Source: Nitrospirota bacterium
GTDB lineage: Bacteria > Nitrospirota > Thermodesulfovibrionia > Thermodesulfovibrionales > SM23-35
Direction of reading: 5' to 3'
NCBI GenBank assembly: GCA_014859105.1
Contig: JACUUX010000007.1
Location: 1 to 64,000 of the forward strand
Length of the DNA: 64,000 nucleotides
Numbering within the stretch: position 1 is the first letter of the stretch; each line of letters starts with the position of its first letter. Positions 32,696 through 42,563 of the stretch are shown piece after piece. The notes under the pieces are model-generated. The model was not told the DNA's origin. It worked only from the letters and a program-made list of their open reading frames with translations, and did not search any database. Made by a program: the position numbers and the translations under genes.

Positions 32696-33559
32696 ATGGA
32701 ACTTGCGAAATTGAAATCAATACATTTATCGGATAAGGATTTTAGCCGCTTACAATATTTAATCAAAAACCACTGCGGTATCAGGATGACTTCGAATAAA
32801 AAGACCATGATTCAGGCCAGGCTTCAGAAAAGGGGGCGTAATTTAGGAATAGACACCATTACTGAATATTGCGATTACCTGTTCAGCCATGAAGGTATGA
32901 AAAATGAATTAATTCACATGATCGATGCAATAACAACTAACAAAACAGATTTTTTCCGCGAATCTACTCATTTTGACATCTTAGTTAAGAATGTATTGCC
33001 TGATATAATTCAAGACAAAATATGGTCGGTTAATAAACCATTAAGAGTGTGGAGTGCAGGATGTTCGACGGGTGAGGAGCCCTATACCCTGGCCATGGTC
33101 TTGAGCGAATTTGCTGCAAATCAGAAAAATTTTCGATTTTCTATTCTTGCCACAGACATTTCAACGAAGGTACTCGATGAAGCGAAACTCGGCATTTACA
33201 ACATTGATAGGATAGACCCGGTCCCTTTTGAAATGAAAGTTAAATATCTCCTTCGAAGCAGGGATAGGAGAAAGGGGCTTGTCCGTATAATCCCGGAACT
33301 AAGGAAATATGTAAAGTTTCAAAGATTGAACCTTCTGGAAGAAGACTACACGATCAGTGAACGAATGGATATTGTTTTTTTGAGAAATGTTCTCATTTAC
33401 TTTGACAGATTGACTCATGAGAAGATATTGAATCGTCTTTCCCGGTATTTAAATTATGACGGCTATCTCTTTATTGGACATGCTGAAACACTCAATGGAC
33501 TTGATGTGCCTTTTATTCAGGTAATGCCAACTATTTATAAAAAAAGCAGTATAAAATAA
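32696..33559 (+). CDS. cheR: chemoreceptor methyltransferase CheR
   Basis: CheR adds methyl groups from S-adenosylmethionine to receptor glutamates for adaptation. The 287-residue protein shows the N-terminal helical domain (residues 10-75), TTNKTDFFRESTHFDIL, the SAM-binding motif VWSAGCSTGEEPYTLAM, and ERMDIVFLRNVLIYF with GYLFIGHAETL. No pentapeptide-binding anomaly is visible. It works with CheB and CheD encoded next. Confidence 0.95.
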   Translation: MELAKLKSIHLSDKDFSRLQYLIKNHCGIRMTSNKKTMIQARLQKRGRNLGIDTITEYCDYLFSHEGMKNELIHMIDAITTNKTDFFRESTHFDILVKNVLPDIIQDKIWSVNKPLRVWSAGCSTGEEPYTLAMVLSEFAANQKNFRFSILATDISTKVLDEAKLGIYNIDRIDPVPFEMKVKYLLRSRDRRKGLVRIIPELRKYVKFQRLNLLEEDYTISERMDIVFLRNVLIYFDRLTHEKILNRLSRYLNYDGYLFIGHAETLNGLDVPFIQVMPTIYKKSSIK

Positions 33560-33625
33560 CTATGGCCGTCGTCTCTATGCAGTTTTACCACAAACCTGTG
33601 CAAACACGAAACATATAAGGATTAA

Positions 33626-34711
<1,086 letters not shown>

Positions 34712-34734
34712 AAATAGAAAGTTATGGAGGAACA

Positions 34735-35619
34735 ATGGAGAGACAAAATGACAGTGAACTGTTTGATAACCTGAAGAGTATCCATGAAAAAGACAGATCC
34801 CTGAGGGAACAATTGAAAGAGCTGATGAAGACCCTTGAGGACGTCAATACAAAGCTTAGAGAATCAGAATCACTAAAAACAAATTTCCTTTCAAATATAA
34901 GAAACGAGATAAACAACCCGCTAACTTCTATTATAGGTCTGACAAAGCAAATTATTCATGGATTGCATTTTGATGCTGGTTTTATTCAGAAAACTGCAGA
35001 AATGATTTACTCCGAGGCTTTTGACCTTGATTTTCAGCTGCGCAATATATTCGTTGCCGCAGAGCTTGAAGCAGGTGAATATATACCGAGCATTTCGTAT
35101 GTTGATGTTAAAGCACTTATTCAGAACACAATCAATTCTTTTAGGCACAAGGCGGATAAGAAAAGAATAAACATTTCCTATTCCTGCCAATCAATATATG
35201 AAACTGAAAAAGAGAATTTTTTCAAAATAGATTCTGAAAAACTCAAACTGATACTCTCGAATATTCTTTGTAATGCAATCGAGTTCAGTTCAGATGAAGG
35301 AAGGGTTGAGTTAAATGTGAAGAGAGATGGTAAGCATCTTGTTTTTTCTTTGAGAGATTACGGAATAGGATTTGACATGGAAGACCAGAATAAAATTTTT
35401 GAGAGGTTCAGACAACTTGATACAGGTATGAGGCGAAAACACGGAGGCCACGGACTTGGGTTGAGTATCATAAAGGATTTGATAGAAATACTTGGAGGGA
35501 CAATTTCAGTTGTAAGCTCGAAGGGGAAAGGGAGTGTATTTACTATCTCAATTCCTGAGGTAGAAACCCCGGAAACGATAGATGTTTTTTCAGATGATGG
35601 AAATGTATTTGTTTTTTAA
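34735..35619 (+). CDS. histidine-kinase-like protein lacking the phospho-acceptor His
   Basis: This 294-residue soluble protein has an N-terminal coiled coil (1-48), a HisKA-like dimerisation region, and a full HATPase domain: ILSNILCNAIEFSSDEG (N box), DYGIGFD, then GHGLGLSIIKDLIEILGG. In the H box the sequence FLSNIRNEINNPL has Asn57 where FLANISHELRTPL has the phosphorylated His. Autophosphorylation at the usual site is therefore impossible, so it may act as a scaffold, a phosphatase, or a kinase of another protein's His. Its place between cheB and cheD suggests an adaptation role. AGGAGG precedes the start. Confidence 0.88.
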   Translation: MERQNDSELFDNLKSIHEKDRSLREQLKELMKTLEDVNTKLRESESLKTNFLSNIRNEINNPLTSIIGLTKQIIHGLHFDAGFIQKTAEMIYSEAFDLDFQLRNIFVAAELEAGEYIPSISYVDVKALIQNTINSFRHKADKKRINISYSCQSIYETEKENFFKIDSEKLKLILSNILCNAIEFSSDEGRVELNVKRDGKHLVFSLRDYGIGFDMEDQNKIFERFRQLDTGMRRKHGGHGLGLSIIKDLIEILGGTISVVSSKGKGSVFTISIPEVETPETIDVFSDDGNVFVF

Positions 35620-35658
35620 AAGATTATTTGCGAGGATGCCCGGCAAAAAGAGATATAA

Positions 35659-36144
35659 ATGGATCTTGCCCGGAGAATAAGAAAACACTATCTGAATCAA
35701 GGAACGATGTATTTGACCGAGGAAGAATGTATCATAACAACTATTCTCGGATCGTGTATTTCTGTATGCCTGTGGGATCCTTCTTCTAAAATTGGTGGCA
35801 TGAATCACTATTTGCTCCCTCTCTGGAATGGTAGTGGACTTCAAACGCCCCGGTATGGAAATATTGCTATTCCTAAGCTCATAAAAAAAATAACGGATCT
35901 TGGCTGTAAAAAAAGCAGCCTCAGGGCTAAGGTATTTGGTGGAGCTGATATGTTATTTAGTTCTAAGAACGGAGATATGAGTATCGGTACCCGCAATATC
36001 ATACTAGCAGAAGACATGCTGGAAGCAGAGAACATACCCGTAATAAGCAATGACGTCGGCGGGAATTGCGGGAGAAAAATAGAGTTCAATACAAAAACGG
36101 GCGTGGTCATGCTAAGGCGGTTTAAAACAAAAGTAGGCATCTAA
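35659..36144 (+). CDS. cheD: chemoreceptor glutamine deamidase CheD
   Basis: CheD deamidates receptor glutamines to glutamates and may bind a CheC-type phosphatase. The 161-residue protein has the Cys-His-Thr type active site: Cys33 in TTILGSCISVCLWD and His50 in GGMNHYLLP. AKVFGGADML and NDVGGNCGRKIEFNTKTG are further family signatures. No cheC is present in this window. It is the last gene of the chemotaxis operon. Confidence 0.94.
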   Translation: MDLARRIRKHYLNQGTMYLTEEECIITTILGSCISVCLWDPSSKIGGMNHYLLPLWNGSGLQTPRYGNIAIPKLIKKITDLGCKKSSLRAKVFGGADMLFSSKNGDMSIGTRNIILAEDMLEAENIPVISNDVGGNCGRKIEFNTKTGVVMLRRFKTKVGI

Positions 36145-36226
36145 CTGCATTTTCCGGGTTAATATCCTGATAGTTATCATTATAGTTCGTCTGGAATCTT
36201 TTTGAAAAAAAAGGAACTCGCACAAT

Positions 36227-36262
36227 GGCATATCCGATTTAATCGGCATATCTGATATAATA
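36227..36262 (+). repeat. two tandem 18-bp repeats before rnk, with -10-like TATAAT
   Basis: GGCATATCCGATTTAATC (36227-36244) is followed directly by GGCATATCTGATATAATA (36245-36262). The second copy contains TATAAT at 36256-36261. It may be an operator overlapping a promoter. If transcription starts about seven bases after TATAAT, the ATG at 36263 would not be on the message, favouring the later ATG at 36293. Confidence 0.45.
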
Positions 36263-36292
36263 ATGAAAAGACAACGAAGGGATCTTCATTTC

Positions 36293-36721
36293 ATGGAAAG
36301 GTTCGAGCAACACAGGACAATTTATATTACAAGCCAAGACATGATCAGGCTGGAGAATTTGATAGAAGCGGGAAGGGAAGGCAATCTCAAGGACAGAGAA
36401 CATCTGGAAGAGTTGGAAAAGGAGTTGCTCCGGGCTTCCATTGTAGATTCTAAAGGTATTCCACCTGACGTGATCACCATGAATTCACAAGTGTTACTGA
36501 AGGACATGGATAATCACGAAGAAATGACGTATACTCTGGTTTTTCCTGTTGACGCGGATATTAAACAGAATAAGATCTCTGTTCTTGCGCCGATAGGGAC
36601 GGCAATGCTCGGGTATAGAGTGGGTGATGTTATTGAATGGCCCGTCCCATCTGGTCTAAGGAGGCTGAAGGTGATCGCCATTGTCTATCAGCCCGAGGCC
36701 TCAGGCGATTATCATCTTTAA
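36293..36721 (+). CDS. rnk: Rnk-like (GreA/GreB C-domain) regulator
   Basis: This 142-residue protein pairs a short N-terminal helical part (TSQDMIRLENLIEAG) with the FKBP-like C-terminal domain of GreA/GreB (ISVLAPIGTAMLGYRVGDVI then EWPVPSGLRRLKVI). Rnk-type proteins bind RNA polymerase and were named as regulators of nucleoside diphosphate kinase. Their coiled coil is too short for transcript cleavage. The ATG at 36293 is preferred over 36263 on promoter position and family length. The gene is monocistronic. Confidence 0.85.
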   Translation: MERFEQHRTIYITSQDMIRLENLIEAGREGNLKDREHLEELEKELLRASIVDSKGIPPDVITMNSQVLLKDMDNHEEMTYTLVFPVDADIKQNKISVLAPIGTAMLGYRVGDVIEWPVPSGLRRLKVIAIVYQPEASGDYHL

Positions 36722-36768
36722 GTGAAGAATAGACCTGTTTCAGCGTTTCACAAATAGTATTGTATTAT

Positions 36769-37221
36769 ATGAACATAATAATAATTATTGCTGACCTGGG
36801 ACATTTTAAAGCTTACAGGGTTTTAAAGGATCCCCTTAAACTGGAAAGCGACAAATTGGAATTGATAAGAGATTATGTTTCTATCGAGACACACTATAAA
36901 TCAAAAGATAAGTTCAGGGACAAACCCGGAATATATAAACTCGGGGGAGGAAAAGGTTGGGTGTCATCCGGGTTCGGTGAATCTCAGGCTGAACTGGAAA
37001 CTGAAAAGAAACTGATAAAACAAATAGCAGAAAGTATAGATGCAGTGGTAAGAGAAGAGGATTGCGAGAAGTGGTATTTTGCTGCTGGCGGACGCATAAA
37101 CGGCAAGATAATTGAAAGCCTGGATCCTGTTGTGATAGCCAAACTGGAGAAAAACATTAAGTCGAACTTGACAAAGCTCGCAAAGTCCAAAATCTTACTT
37201 CGCTTTTCTGACATAGAATAA
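36769..37221 (+). CDS. host-attachment-protein family (PF10116-like)
   Basis: This 150-residue protein has IIIADLGHFKAYRVLKD at the start, a Gly-rich middle (KLGGGKGWVSSGF) and a C-terminal half WYFAAGGRINGKIIESLDP then VIAKLEKNIKSNLTKL, the usual pattern of the family annotated as required for attachment to host cells. The fold is related to eRF1/Pelota-type domains, and the real role in free-living bacteria is unclear. No signal peptide. ATG 36769 is used; no clear ribosome site is visible. Confidence 0.75.
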   Translation: MNIIIIIADLGHFKAYRVLKDPLKLESDKLELIRDYVSIETHYKSKDKFRDKPGIYKLGGGKGWVSSGFGESQAELETEKKLIKQIAESIDAVVREEDCEKWYFAAGGRINGKIIESLDPVVIAKLEKNIKSNLTKLAKSKILLRFSDIE

Positions 37222-37343
37222 GGACTTGTATCTTCAGTCCAGGGTCAATAAAACTCTCTAAAATAAGTTTGTGAATTGATGTTGAAGAGTTGAAATAAAT
37301 ATCTAACTCGATGTTCTAACCATCATATAACATGTCGTATTTC

Positions 37344-37670
37344 CTATTTATGCCGCCATCCACGATATTGTTTATGATCACGGTAATGTCTATGGTCACG
37401 ATAGTATCTATGATAAGGATAATCATGCTGATTCTTGTAGTACGAATAATGGAGCGAAAAAGAGAACGGGAAATACACGTAGGGAGACCAATAGTCATAG
37501 GGATAATATGAGTAATAAGGGTAATAATATGAATATGCTTGAGGATAGTAATAATCATAACTATCCAAGTACCGTCCCACGCTTTGTTTATTCCAATAGT
37601 CGTAGTAAGATGGCGGATAGCAACTGACAACCGTTGTTAGAAATAAAAACAACACCAATGTTCTTAACAT
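37344..37670 (-). CDS. Tyr-rich low-complexity lipoprotein
   Basis: This 108-residue protein starts with a signal peptide and lipobox (MLRTLVLFLFLTTVVSC, with Cys17 as the lipid site). The mature part is dominated by Tyr, with blocks like YYYPYYSYYPYDYW and a His/Arg/Tyr tail (HRYYRDHRHYRDHKQYRG). It is predicted to be an envelope lipoprotein. GAGGAG precedes the start. Tyr-rich proteins can cross-link or bind metals and polysaccharide; no family is recognised. Confidence 0.7.
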   Translation of the reverse strand: MLRTLVLFLFLTTVVSCYPPSYYDYWNKQSVGRYLDSYDYYYPQAYSYYYPYYSYYPYDYWSPYVYFPFSFSLHYSYYKNQHDYPYHRYYRDHRHYRDHKQYRGWRHK

Positions 37671-38090
37671 CCTTTATTACTCCTCTTTTGACTTATCTTA
37701 TTTTATTATAGCAGTCTTCATGAAATCTGCTCGACATTTTTAAAACTTATGAAGTAGAGCAGTGGAATCTCACGTCCATGCTGGTATATATTTCGGTTAG
37801 AAAGTTTTAAGTAGGTTTTTTTGCAGATTCTCTATTACGAATCGCTTGGGCAGTGTTTAGAAGTGAATGTTTCTTTTGGTATTTAAGAGGCTCTCAAGTT
37901 TTCCACTTATCATCCCGGTAGACATGACGTTGAGCTATTAACCCTGCAATTTGTGTTACAATTCAGCATAACAATCTGATATTTTCGTAGATTAGCAGAA
38001 ACCGGATATCCACGCGTTGGTCGTATAACATTCCATTTTGGATGTTATACAGATCACAGCGTCCACCTCTTGCTAACAAAGAGACTTCTT
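37671..38090. other. 420-bp intergenic region with one inverted repeat
   Basis: No gene-like frame or RNA was found. An inverted repeat GTATAACAT (38023-38031) and ATGTTATAC (38042-38050) lies about 40-70 bp upstream of the symporter start, plausibly an operator. The rest, including 37700-38000, shows nothing I can name. Confidence 0.5.
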
Positions 38091-39473
38091 ATGATTGATA
38101 ACTTTATCATTGTCATTTATTTAATCCTGATTCTGTATATAGGCTTCACCAGCCGTCGCTTAAGCGGCTTCAGGGAGTTCGCTGTATCTCATGGCCACTA
38201 CGGCTGGCTTGTGATTTGCTGCACATTGTCGGCATCATTTATTGGCGGAGGTTTTTCCACAGGTAATGCGGCAAAAGTATTTTCCAATGGCATTGTTTAT
38301 CCGCTTGCCCTGCTTGGATTCAGTCTGCAAATCATACTGGTGGCATTGTTTATAGCTCCGCGGATCAAGTCTTTCCCGGGCGCTGTATCGGTGGGAGATA
38401 TCATAGAGCCTGCATATGGGAAAAAAGCACGTGTCATCACAGGTTTTTTTGCGATGCTGATTTGTGCAGGGATTCTTGGAGCACAGATTGGGGCTCTGGG
38501 AGCAATCTTTAATGTTTTTTTCGGTATGTCACCGATAGTTGGTATTTTGGTTGGGTGCGGTATCATATTCTTTTATTCCACTGTCGGGGGTATGACTGCT
38601 GTGGTCAAGACAGATGTCTTGCAGTTTATTCTGCTGATAATAGGCATACCCTTATTATTTGTGTTAGGCGTAAATCTGTGCGGAGGGTGGTCGGCGTTTT
38701 TATCAGCAATACCGGATAGTCACTTGCAAATTATCGGTGAGCGGATGCCGCTGTTGTCGTTCGCATCATTGTTTCTGGTATTTATGTTTGGTGAAACTTT
38801 GGTTCCTCCCTATGTGCAGCGTCTTCTGCTTGGGCGTGATGCCAGAGCCACCAGCAAAGGTAATTTCTGGAGCGGTGTGATATCGGCTCCGTTTTTCTTG
38901 ATAAGCGGCGGTCTCGGTCTTATCGCCTTGCAATTGAATCCGGGTATCTCAAGTAATCTCGCCCTTCCAGGAGTTATCAAATGGGTATTGCCCATCGGAC
39001 TGAGCGGACTTGTTATTTCTGGTGTCATTTCTATTGTTATGTCCTCCGCTGATTCGTTTCTCAACGCCTCATCGGTGGCTTTAGTGCAAGATATTCTTAA
39101 ACCATTGCGTAATCAGCCTTTGACAGAACGACAAGCCTTAAACATCGCCCGTCTGACCAATTTAATCACCGGCAGTCTGGCGTTGCTCTTTGCGTTTATG
39201 ATTCCTAATGTTCTGGATATCCTGATTGCCGCCTACGATTACTGGGCGCCTACGGTATTGGTTCCTCTTGTTGCGGTATTGCTTGGAAAGAAGGTTGTAA
39301 AGGCTTCTTTTTATGCCGCCGTGGTTGCCGGAACAGTGACAACATTATTGTGGGATAAAATATTAAGCAGGCCTTTCGGGTTTCAAGGATTTCTGATGGG
39401 AATCCTGCTCAGCTTTATAGCATTTATGTTGGTAAATGCCTTAAAAATGACCGACGAAGCGCCTGGAGCATAG
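38091..39473 (+). CDS. sodium:solute symporter (SSF) family transporter
   Basis: This 460-residue inner-membrane protein has about 13 hydrophobic helices. SSF landmarks include FREFAVSHGHYGWLVICCTL, SASFIGGGFSTGNAAKVF, FFYSTVGGMTAVVKTDVLQF and ISIVMSSADSFLNASSVALV (Na+-site Ser region). It couples Na+ entry to uptake of an unidentified solute. ATG 38091 follows AAGAGA and is preferred over TTG 38070. Base composition is richer in GC than the chemotaxis genes. It is convergent with the Cache-domain gene, which could sense the same solute. Confidence 0.9.
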   Translation: MIDNFIIVIYLILILYIGFTSRRLSGFREFAVSHGHYGWLVICCTLSASFIGGGFSTGNAAKVFSNGIVYPLALLGFSLQIILVALFIAPRIKSFPGAVSVGDIIEPAYGKKARVITGFFAMLICAGILGAQIGALGAIFNVFFGMSPIVGILVGCGIIFFYSTVGGMTAVVKTDVLQFILLIIGIPLLFVLGVNLCGGWSAFLSAIPDSHLQIIGERMPLLSFASLFLVFMFGETLVPPYVQRLLLGRDARATSKGNFWSGVISAPFFLISGGLGLIALQLNPGISSNLALPGVIKWVLPIGLSGLVISGVISIVMSSADSFLNASSVALVQDILKPLRNQPLTERQALNIARLTNLITGSLALLFAFMIPNVLDILIAAYDYWAPTVLVPLVAVLLGKKVVKASFYAAVVAGTVTTLLWDKILSRPFGFQGFLMGILLSFIAFMLVNALKMTDEAPGA

Positions 39474-39500
39474 GCTTTGACGAAGCTGTCTTTAAGGTCT

Positions 39501-40115
39501 TCATATCAAATCTGCATTTTTCGCCAGAGTTCTAAGCGCATCATCATACAAGGCCGTTCTGCGTTTTGCAATGTCTTCGCCGGGAAAAAGGGCATGGCCT
39601 GCCCTGACGTGCATCACTACAAGTCGCCACTCGGTACCATGAAGACCGACGGTGGTCCAGTGTGCATCCTTCTTGACCAGCTTCTCCGACCCCTCTTGCC
39701 TGAACTCATAGCTGCCGGCCCCGGTTTTTTCCTCGCCCGCCATAAGCCGCGGGAAATACTGGCGGTCCCGGAGGTTAAGGTCGGTCAAACCCTTTTCCAC
39801 TGTATAAAACGCGCCGTCGGGCCGCACAAACCACACGGCGGCGGCTTCTATGCCGCTCCTGCCGAATTCGGCCAGCACCCCTCTCATATTTTTCCATTCT
39901 CCGCTCCGAGCCTCTTCCGTGACCGATATGATCTTAAGGCCGCGCAGAACGTTTTCGACATGCCCCTCTCCAAGCGCCGCAAAGGAATTCAGGAGAAGAC
40001 GTAAATTAGCCATACTTATCTCGCCCTCGTCCTGAACAGGAGCCATTTCCCCCGACGCCATGGCAGATAGTGATAGCACTAATAAAGCCAATAAAATCAT
40101 TCTTGATGTTTTCAT
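39501..40115 (-). CDS. secreted Cache/PDC-type sensor-domain protein
   Basis: This 204-residue protein has a signal peptide (MKTSRMILLALLVLSLSAMA) and a single extracytoplasmic Cache/PDC-like domain: AAAVWFVRPDGAFYTVEKG then LNLRDRQYFPRLMAGEE. No transmembrane or output domain follows, so it is periplasmic. ATG 40115 follows AAGGGG. The sampled GC at 39781-39840 is about 58 percent, well above flanking genes (about 38 percent at 40321-40380), which suggests transfer. Ligand binding for a partner kinase or for the symporter is a guess. Confidence 0.7.
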   Translation of the reverse strand: MKTSRMILLALLVLSLSAMASGEMAPVQDEGEISMANLRLLLNSFAALGEGHVENVLRGLKIISVTEEARSGEWKNMRGVLAEFGRSGIEAAAVWFVRPDGAFYTVEKGLTDLNLRDRQYFPRLMAGEEKTGAGSYEFRQEGSEKLVKKDAHWTTVGLHGTEWRLVVMHVRAGHALFPGEDIAKRRTALYDDALRTLAKNADLI

Positions 40116-40216
40116 GGCACGCCCCTTTCTTCTACTCATGATAATTTGACTATCATTCTGAAAATAAAGTCAAGCCCTGATATAATGATATAAATTTCAC
40201 TCAAGGAGTAAATCAA

Positions 40217-41959
40217 TTGAAGATAATTCTCATCTATCCTTACTGCCTCGACGAAAGGCTCCATGAGGAAGATGTACAGGTTGTTCCCATCGGTCTGTAT
40301 TACATTGGCGCACTTTTAAAGGAAAATAAATATGATGTGGATATATTGAACTGGCACGACATCAATAGGACACCCCAAAGGATCGAGGAGACACTTAAAG
40401 AAAAAAATCCTGATGTGATCGGATTTTCCATTGTGCATGCAAACCGGTGGGGTGGAATAGATATCGCCAGAACTGCGAAACGGATTCTTCCTGAAGTAAA
40501 AATTGTGTTTGGCGGAATCGGGACTACTTTTCTGTGGAAGCATCTTCTGACACATTTCAAGGAAATAGATTTCGCTGTCCTGGGTGAAGGGGAATATAGC
40601 TTTCTCAAACTCATACAGTGCATCGAGAAAGCAAATTACGATGGAATCAGCGGGATCCTGGGAATCGCTTTCCGGAAGGGGAAAGAGATTGTAAAAACAG
40701 GCAATGCGGAAGTGATTCAGGACCTCGACCGATTGCCTATGCCTTCAAAGTATTTCGAATTTCAACATCTTGTCTCTTCCCGAGGCTGCCCCGCCAAGTG
40801 CACCTTCTGCGGGTCACCCCGGTTCTGGGGACATAAGGTTAGATTTCACTACCCGCAATACTTTGTAGAGCAATTGGAGCAACTATACAGGAAGGGCATC
40901 ACCTTCTTCTATATCTCGGATGATACCTTCACCATGAAAAAAGACAGGGTAATACAGATATGTAGAAATATCATAGAAAAGGGCTTGAAAATAACCTGGT
41001 TTGCCATCTCACGTGTTAATTATGTGGATGAAGAGATGCTTTACTGGATGAAAAAGGCCGGCTGTAGTCAGATCAGCTATGGAGTGGAAAGCGGATCTGA
41101 GAAGATCAGGAACGTATTAAATAAAAAAATCAAAACTGAAGATATCAAAAGGGCTTTCGACCTGACCACAAGATACGGCATCCTTGCCCGCGCCTATTTC
41201 ATCTATGGTTCACCTGGAGAAAACTGGGAAACCATTCAGGAGACCATTGATTTAATCCATGAGATCAAGCCCCTGAGTGTGATATTTTATATACTGGATA
41301 TCTTTCCAGGTACCGCTTTATATGATGATTTTAAACGCAGGACAAAACTAAATGATGATGTCTGGTTAAAGAGAATAGAGGATATCATGTATTTTGAAAC
41401 AGACCCGCATATTTCCGGGGATATAATTCTAAAATTCGGCCAAAAGCTTAGATCTGAATATTACAGATACCTTCCAGATTTTGCAGATTCTATAAAGCTT
41501 GCGGATAAAAAAGACCTCTATGAAAGCCATGCCGATTTTCTATCAAGACTTGCTATGACATTCAGCCTGGGAGACTATGCATCAATTGAGGCTATACCAG
41601 ATAAAGAAAAAGTCGCTCAGAGACTCTACGAAAGATCATTATCATATTATCCGGACCATAGGGCTTATCTGGGGTTAGGTATTCTTATGCAGAAGCAGAA
41701 GAAATACGAGGAATCTATCCGGATACTCTCCGAGGGAATAAAACTATTTCCTGAAAGCGAATCATTAGCCATATGTCTGGGCATCAGTTGCATGAACCTT
41801 GGGAAATATGAAGAAGCGATGAAATGCTTTCTTAAGTTTCCGAATTCGACCGACGCACTTCGATACTCCGCCATTTGCTATCGCGCGCTGGGGGACTTCG
41901 AAAAAGAATCATCCATTCTTAAAAGACTTGGAAGCCAGTCAGAACTTAAAAAAGGTTAA
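40217..41959 (+). CDS. B12-binding radical SAM protein with TPR tail
   Basis: This 580-residue protein has an N-terminal cobalamin-binding fold (GLYYIGALLKENKYDVDIL, VIGFSIVHAN, VFGGIGTTFLW), then a radical SAM core with the CX3CX2C cluster in SSRGCPAKCTFCGSPRFWG and ISYGVESGSEKIR. From about residue 450 it has TPR-like repeats (AYLGLGILMQKQKKYEESIR; LAICLGISCMNLGKYEEAMK). The TTG start follows AAGGAG. Such enzymes methylate or rearrange diverse substrates; nothing nearby identifies the substrate. It faces mglA with only 5 bp between stops. Confidence 0.88.
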   Translation: MKIILIYPYCLDERLHEEDVQVVPIGLYYIGALLKENKYDVDILNWHDINRTPQRIEETLKEKNPDVIGFSIVHANRWGGIDIARTAKRILPEVKIVFGGIGTTFLWKHLLTHFKEIDFAVLGEGEYSFLKLIQCIEKANYDGISGILGIAFRKGKEIVKTGNAEVIQDLDRLPMPSKYFEFQHLVSSRGCPAKCTFCGSPRFWGHKVRFHYPQYFVEQLEQLYRKGITFFYISDDTFTMKKDRVIQICRNIIEKGLKITWFAISRVNYVDEEMLYWMKKAGCSQISYGVESGSEKIRNVLNKKIKTEDIKRAFDLTTRYGILARAYFIYGSPGENWETIQETIDLIHEIKPLSVIFYILDIFPGTALYDDFKRRTKLNDDVWLKRIEDIMYFETDPHISGDIILKFGQKLRSEYYRYLPDFADSIKLADKKDLYESHADFLSRLAMTFSLGDYASIEAIPDKEKVAQRLYERSLSYYPDHRAYLGLGILMQKQKKYEESIRILSEGIKLFPESESLAICLGISCMNLGKYEEAMKCFLKFPNSTDALRYSAICYRALGDFEKESSILKRLGSQSELKKG

Positions 41960-41964
41960 ATATT

Positions 41965-42552
41965 CTAATAGTGCTTCTTCAGTTCTATCAGAACCTGCTT
42001 GGCAACAGACTTGAGGGTTTCAAACACACCCTTGCCCGTAATTGCTACGGCTTCAAACCATTGGACCTCGAGATGATTGAGAAGCCTGTCCATCTCTTCG
42101 AGAGGCACGATATTAGAAAGGTCTCTTTTGTTATATTGTATTGTGAATGGAAGCCTTTCAAGCTCATAACCCTGTTCTGCGAGGTTTATCTTGAGGTCGT
42201 CGAAGCTCTCGATATTGGATTCCATCCTTTCAATCTGGCTATCAGCAACAAATACAACACCATCGACACCTTTAAGTATGAGTTTTCTGCTCGCTGCATA
42301 AAATACCTGTCCCGGGACTGTATAAAGATGAAATCTTATTCTGAACCCTTTTATGTCACCGAGTGCTAATGGAAGAAAGTCAAAAAAAAGCGTTCTCTCT
42401 GTTTCTGTTGCGAGGGATATGAGCTTTCCCTTTTGATTGGGATTTGTTCGTTTATAAATGTATTGAAGGTTTGTAGTCTTTCCACAAAGCCCTGGTCCGT
42501 AATAAACTATTTTACAATTTATCTCGCGTGAAGAGTAATTTATAAAGGACAC
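41965..42552 (-). CDS. mglA: MglA-like small GTPase
   Basis: This 195-residue Ras-like GTPase has P-loop GPGLCGKTTNL, switch region with YTVPGQVFYAASRKLIL (G3, where Ras has DTAGQ), and NKRD (G4) in QYNKRDLSNI. MglA controls cell polarity and motility in Myxococcus, acting with the roadblock protein MglB as its activator. A roadblock gene lies directly upstream on the same strand (11-bp gap). In this window it may connect with chemotaxis, pili or polarity; that is inferred. Confidence 0.92.
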   Translation of the reverse strand: MSFINYSSREINCKIVYYGPGLCGKTTNLQYIYKRTNPNQKGKLISLATETERTLFFDFLPLALGDIKGFRIRFHLYTVPGQVFYAASRKLILKGVDGVVFVADSQIERMESNIESFDDLKINLAEQGYELERLPFTIQYNKRDLSNIVPLEEMDRLLNHLEVQWFEAVAITGKGVFETLKSVAKQVLIELKKHY

Positions 42553-42563
42553 TTAAAGTGCAC

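Noticed and set aside
37316-37630. Second minus-strand frame with many Ile/Thr residues
   Set aside because: It is a shifted reading of the Tyr-rich lipoprotein gene and lacks a signal or ribosome site.
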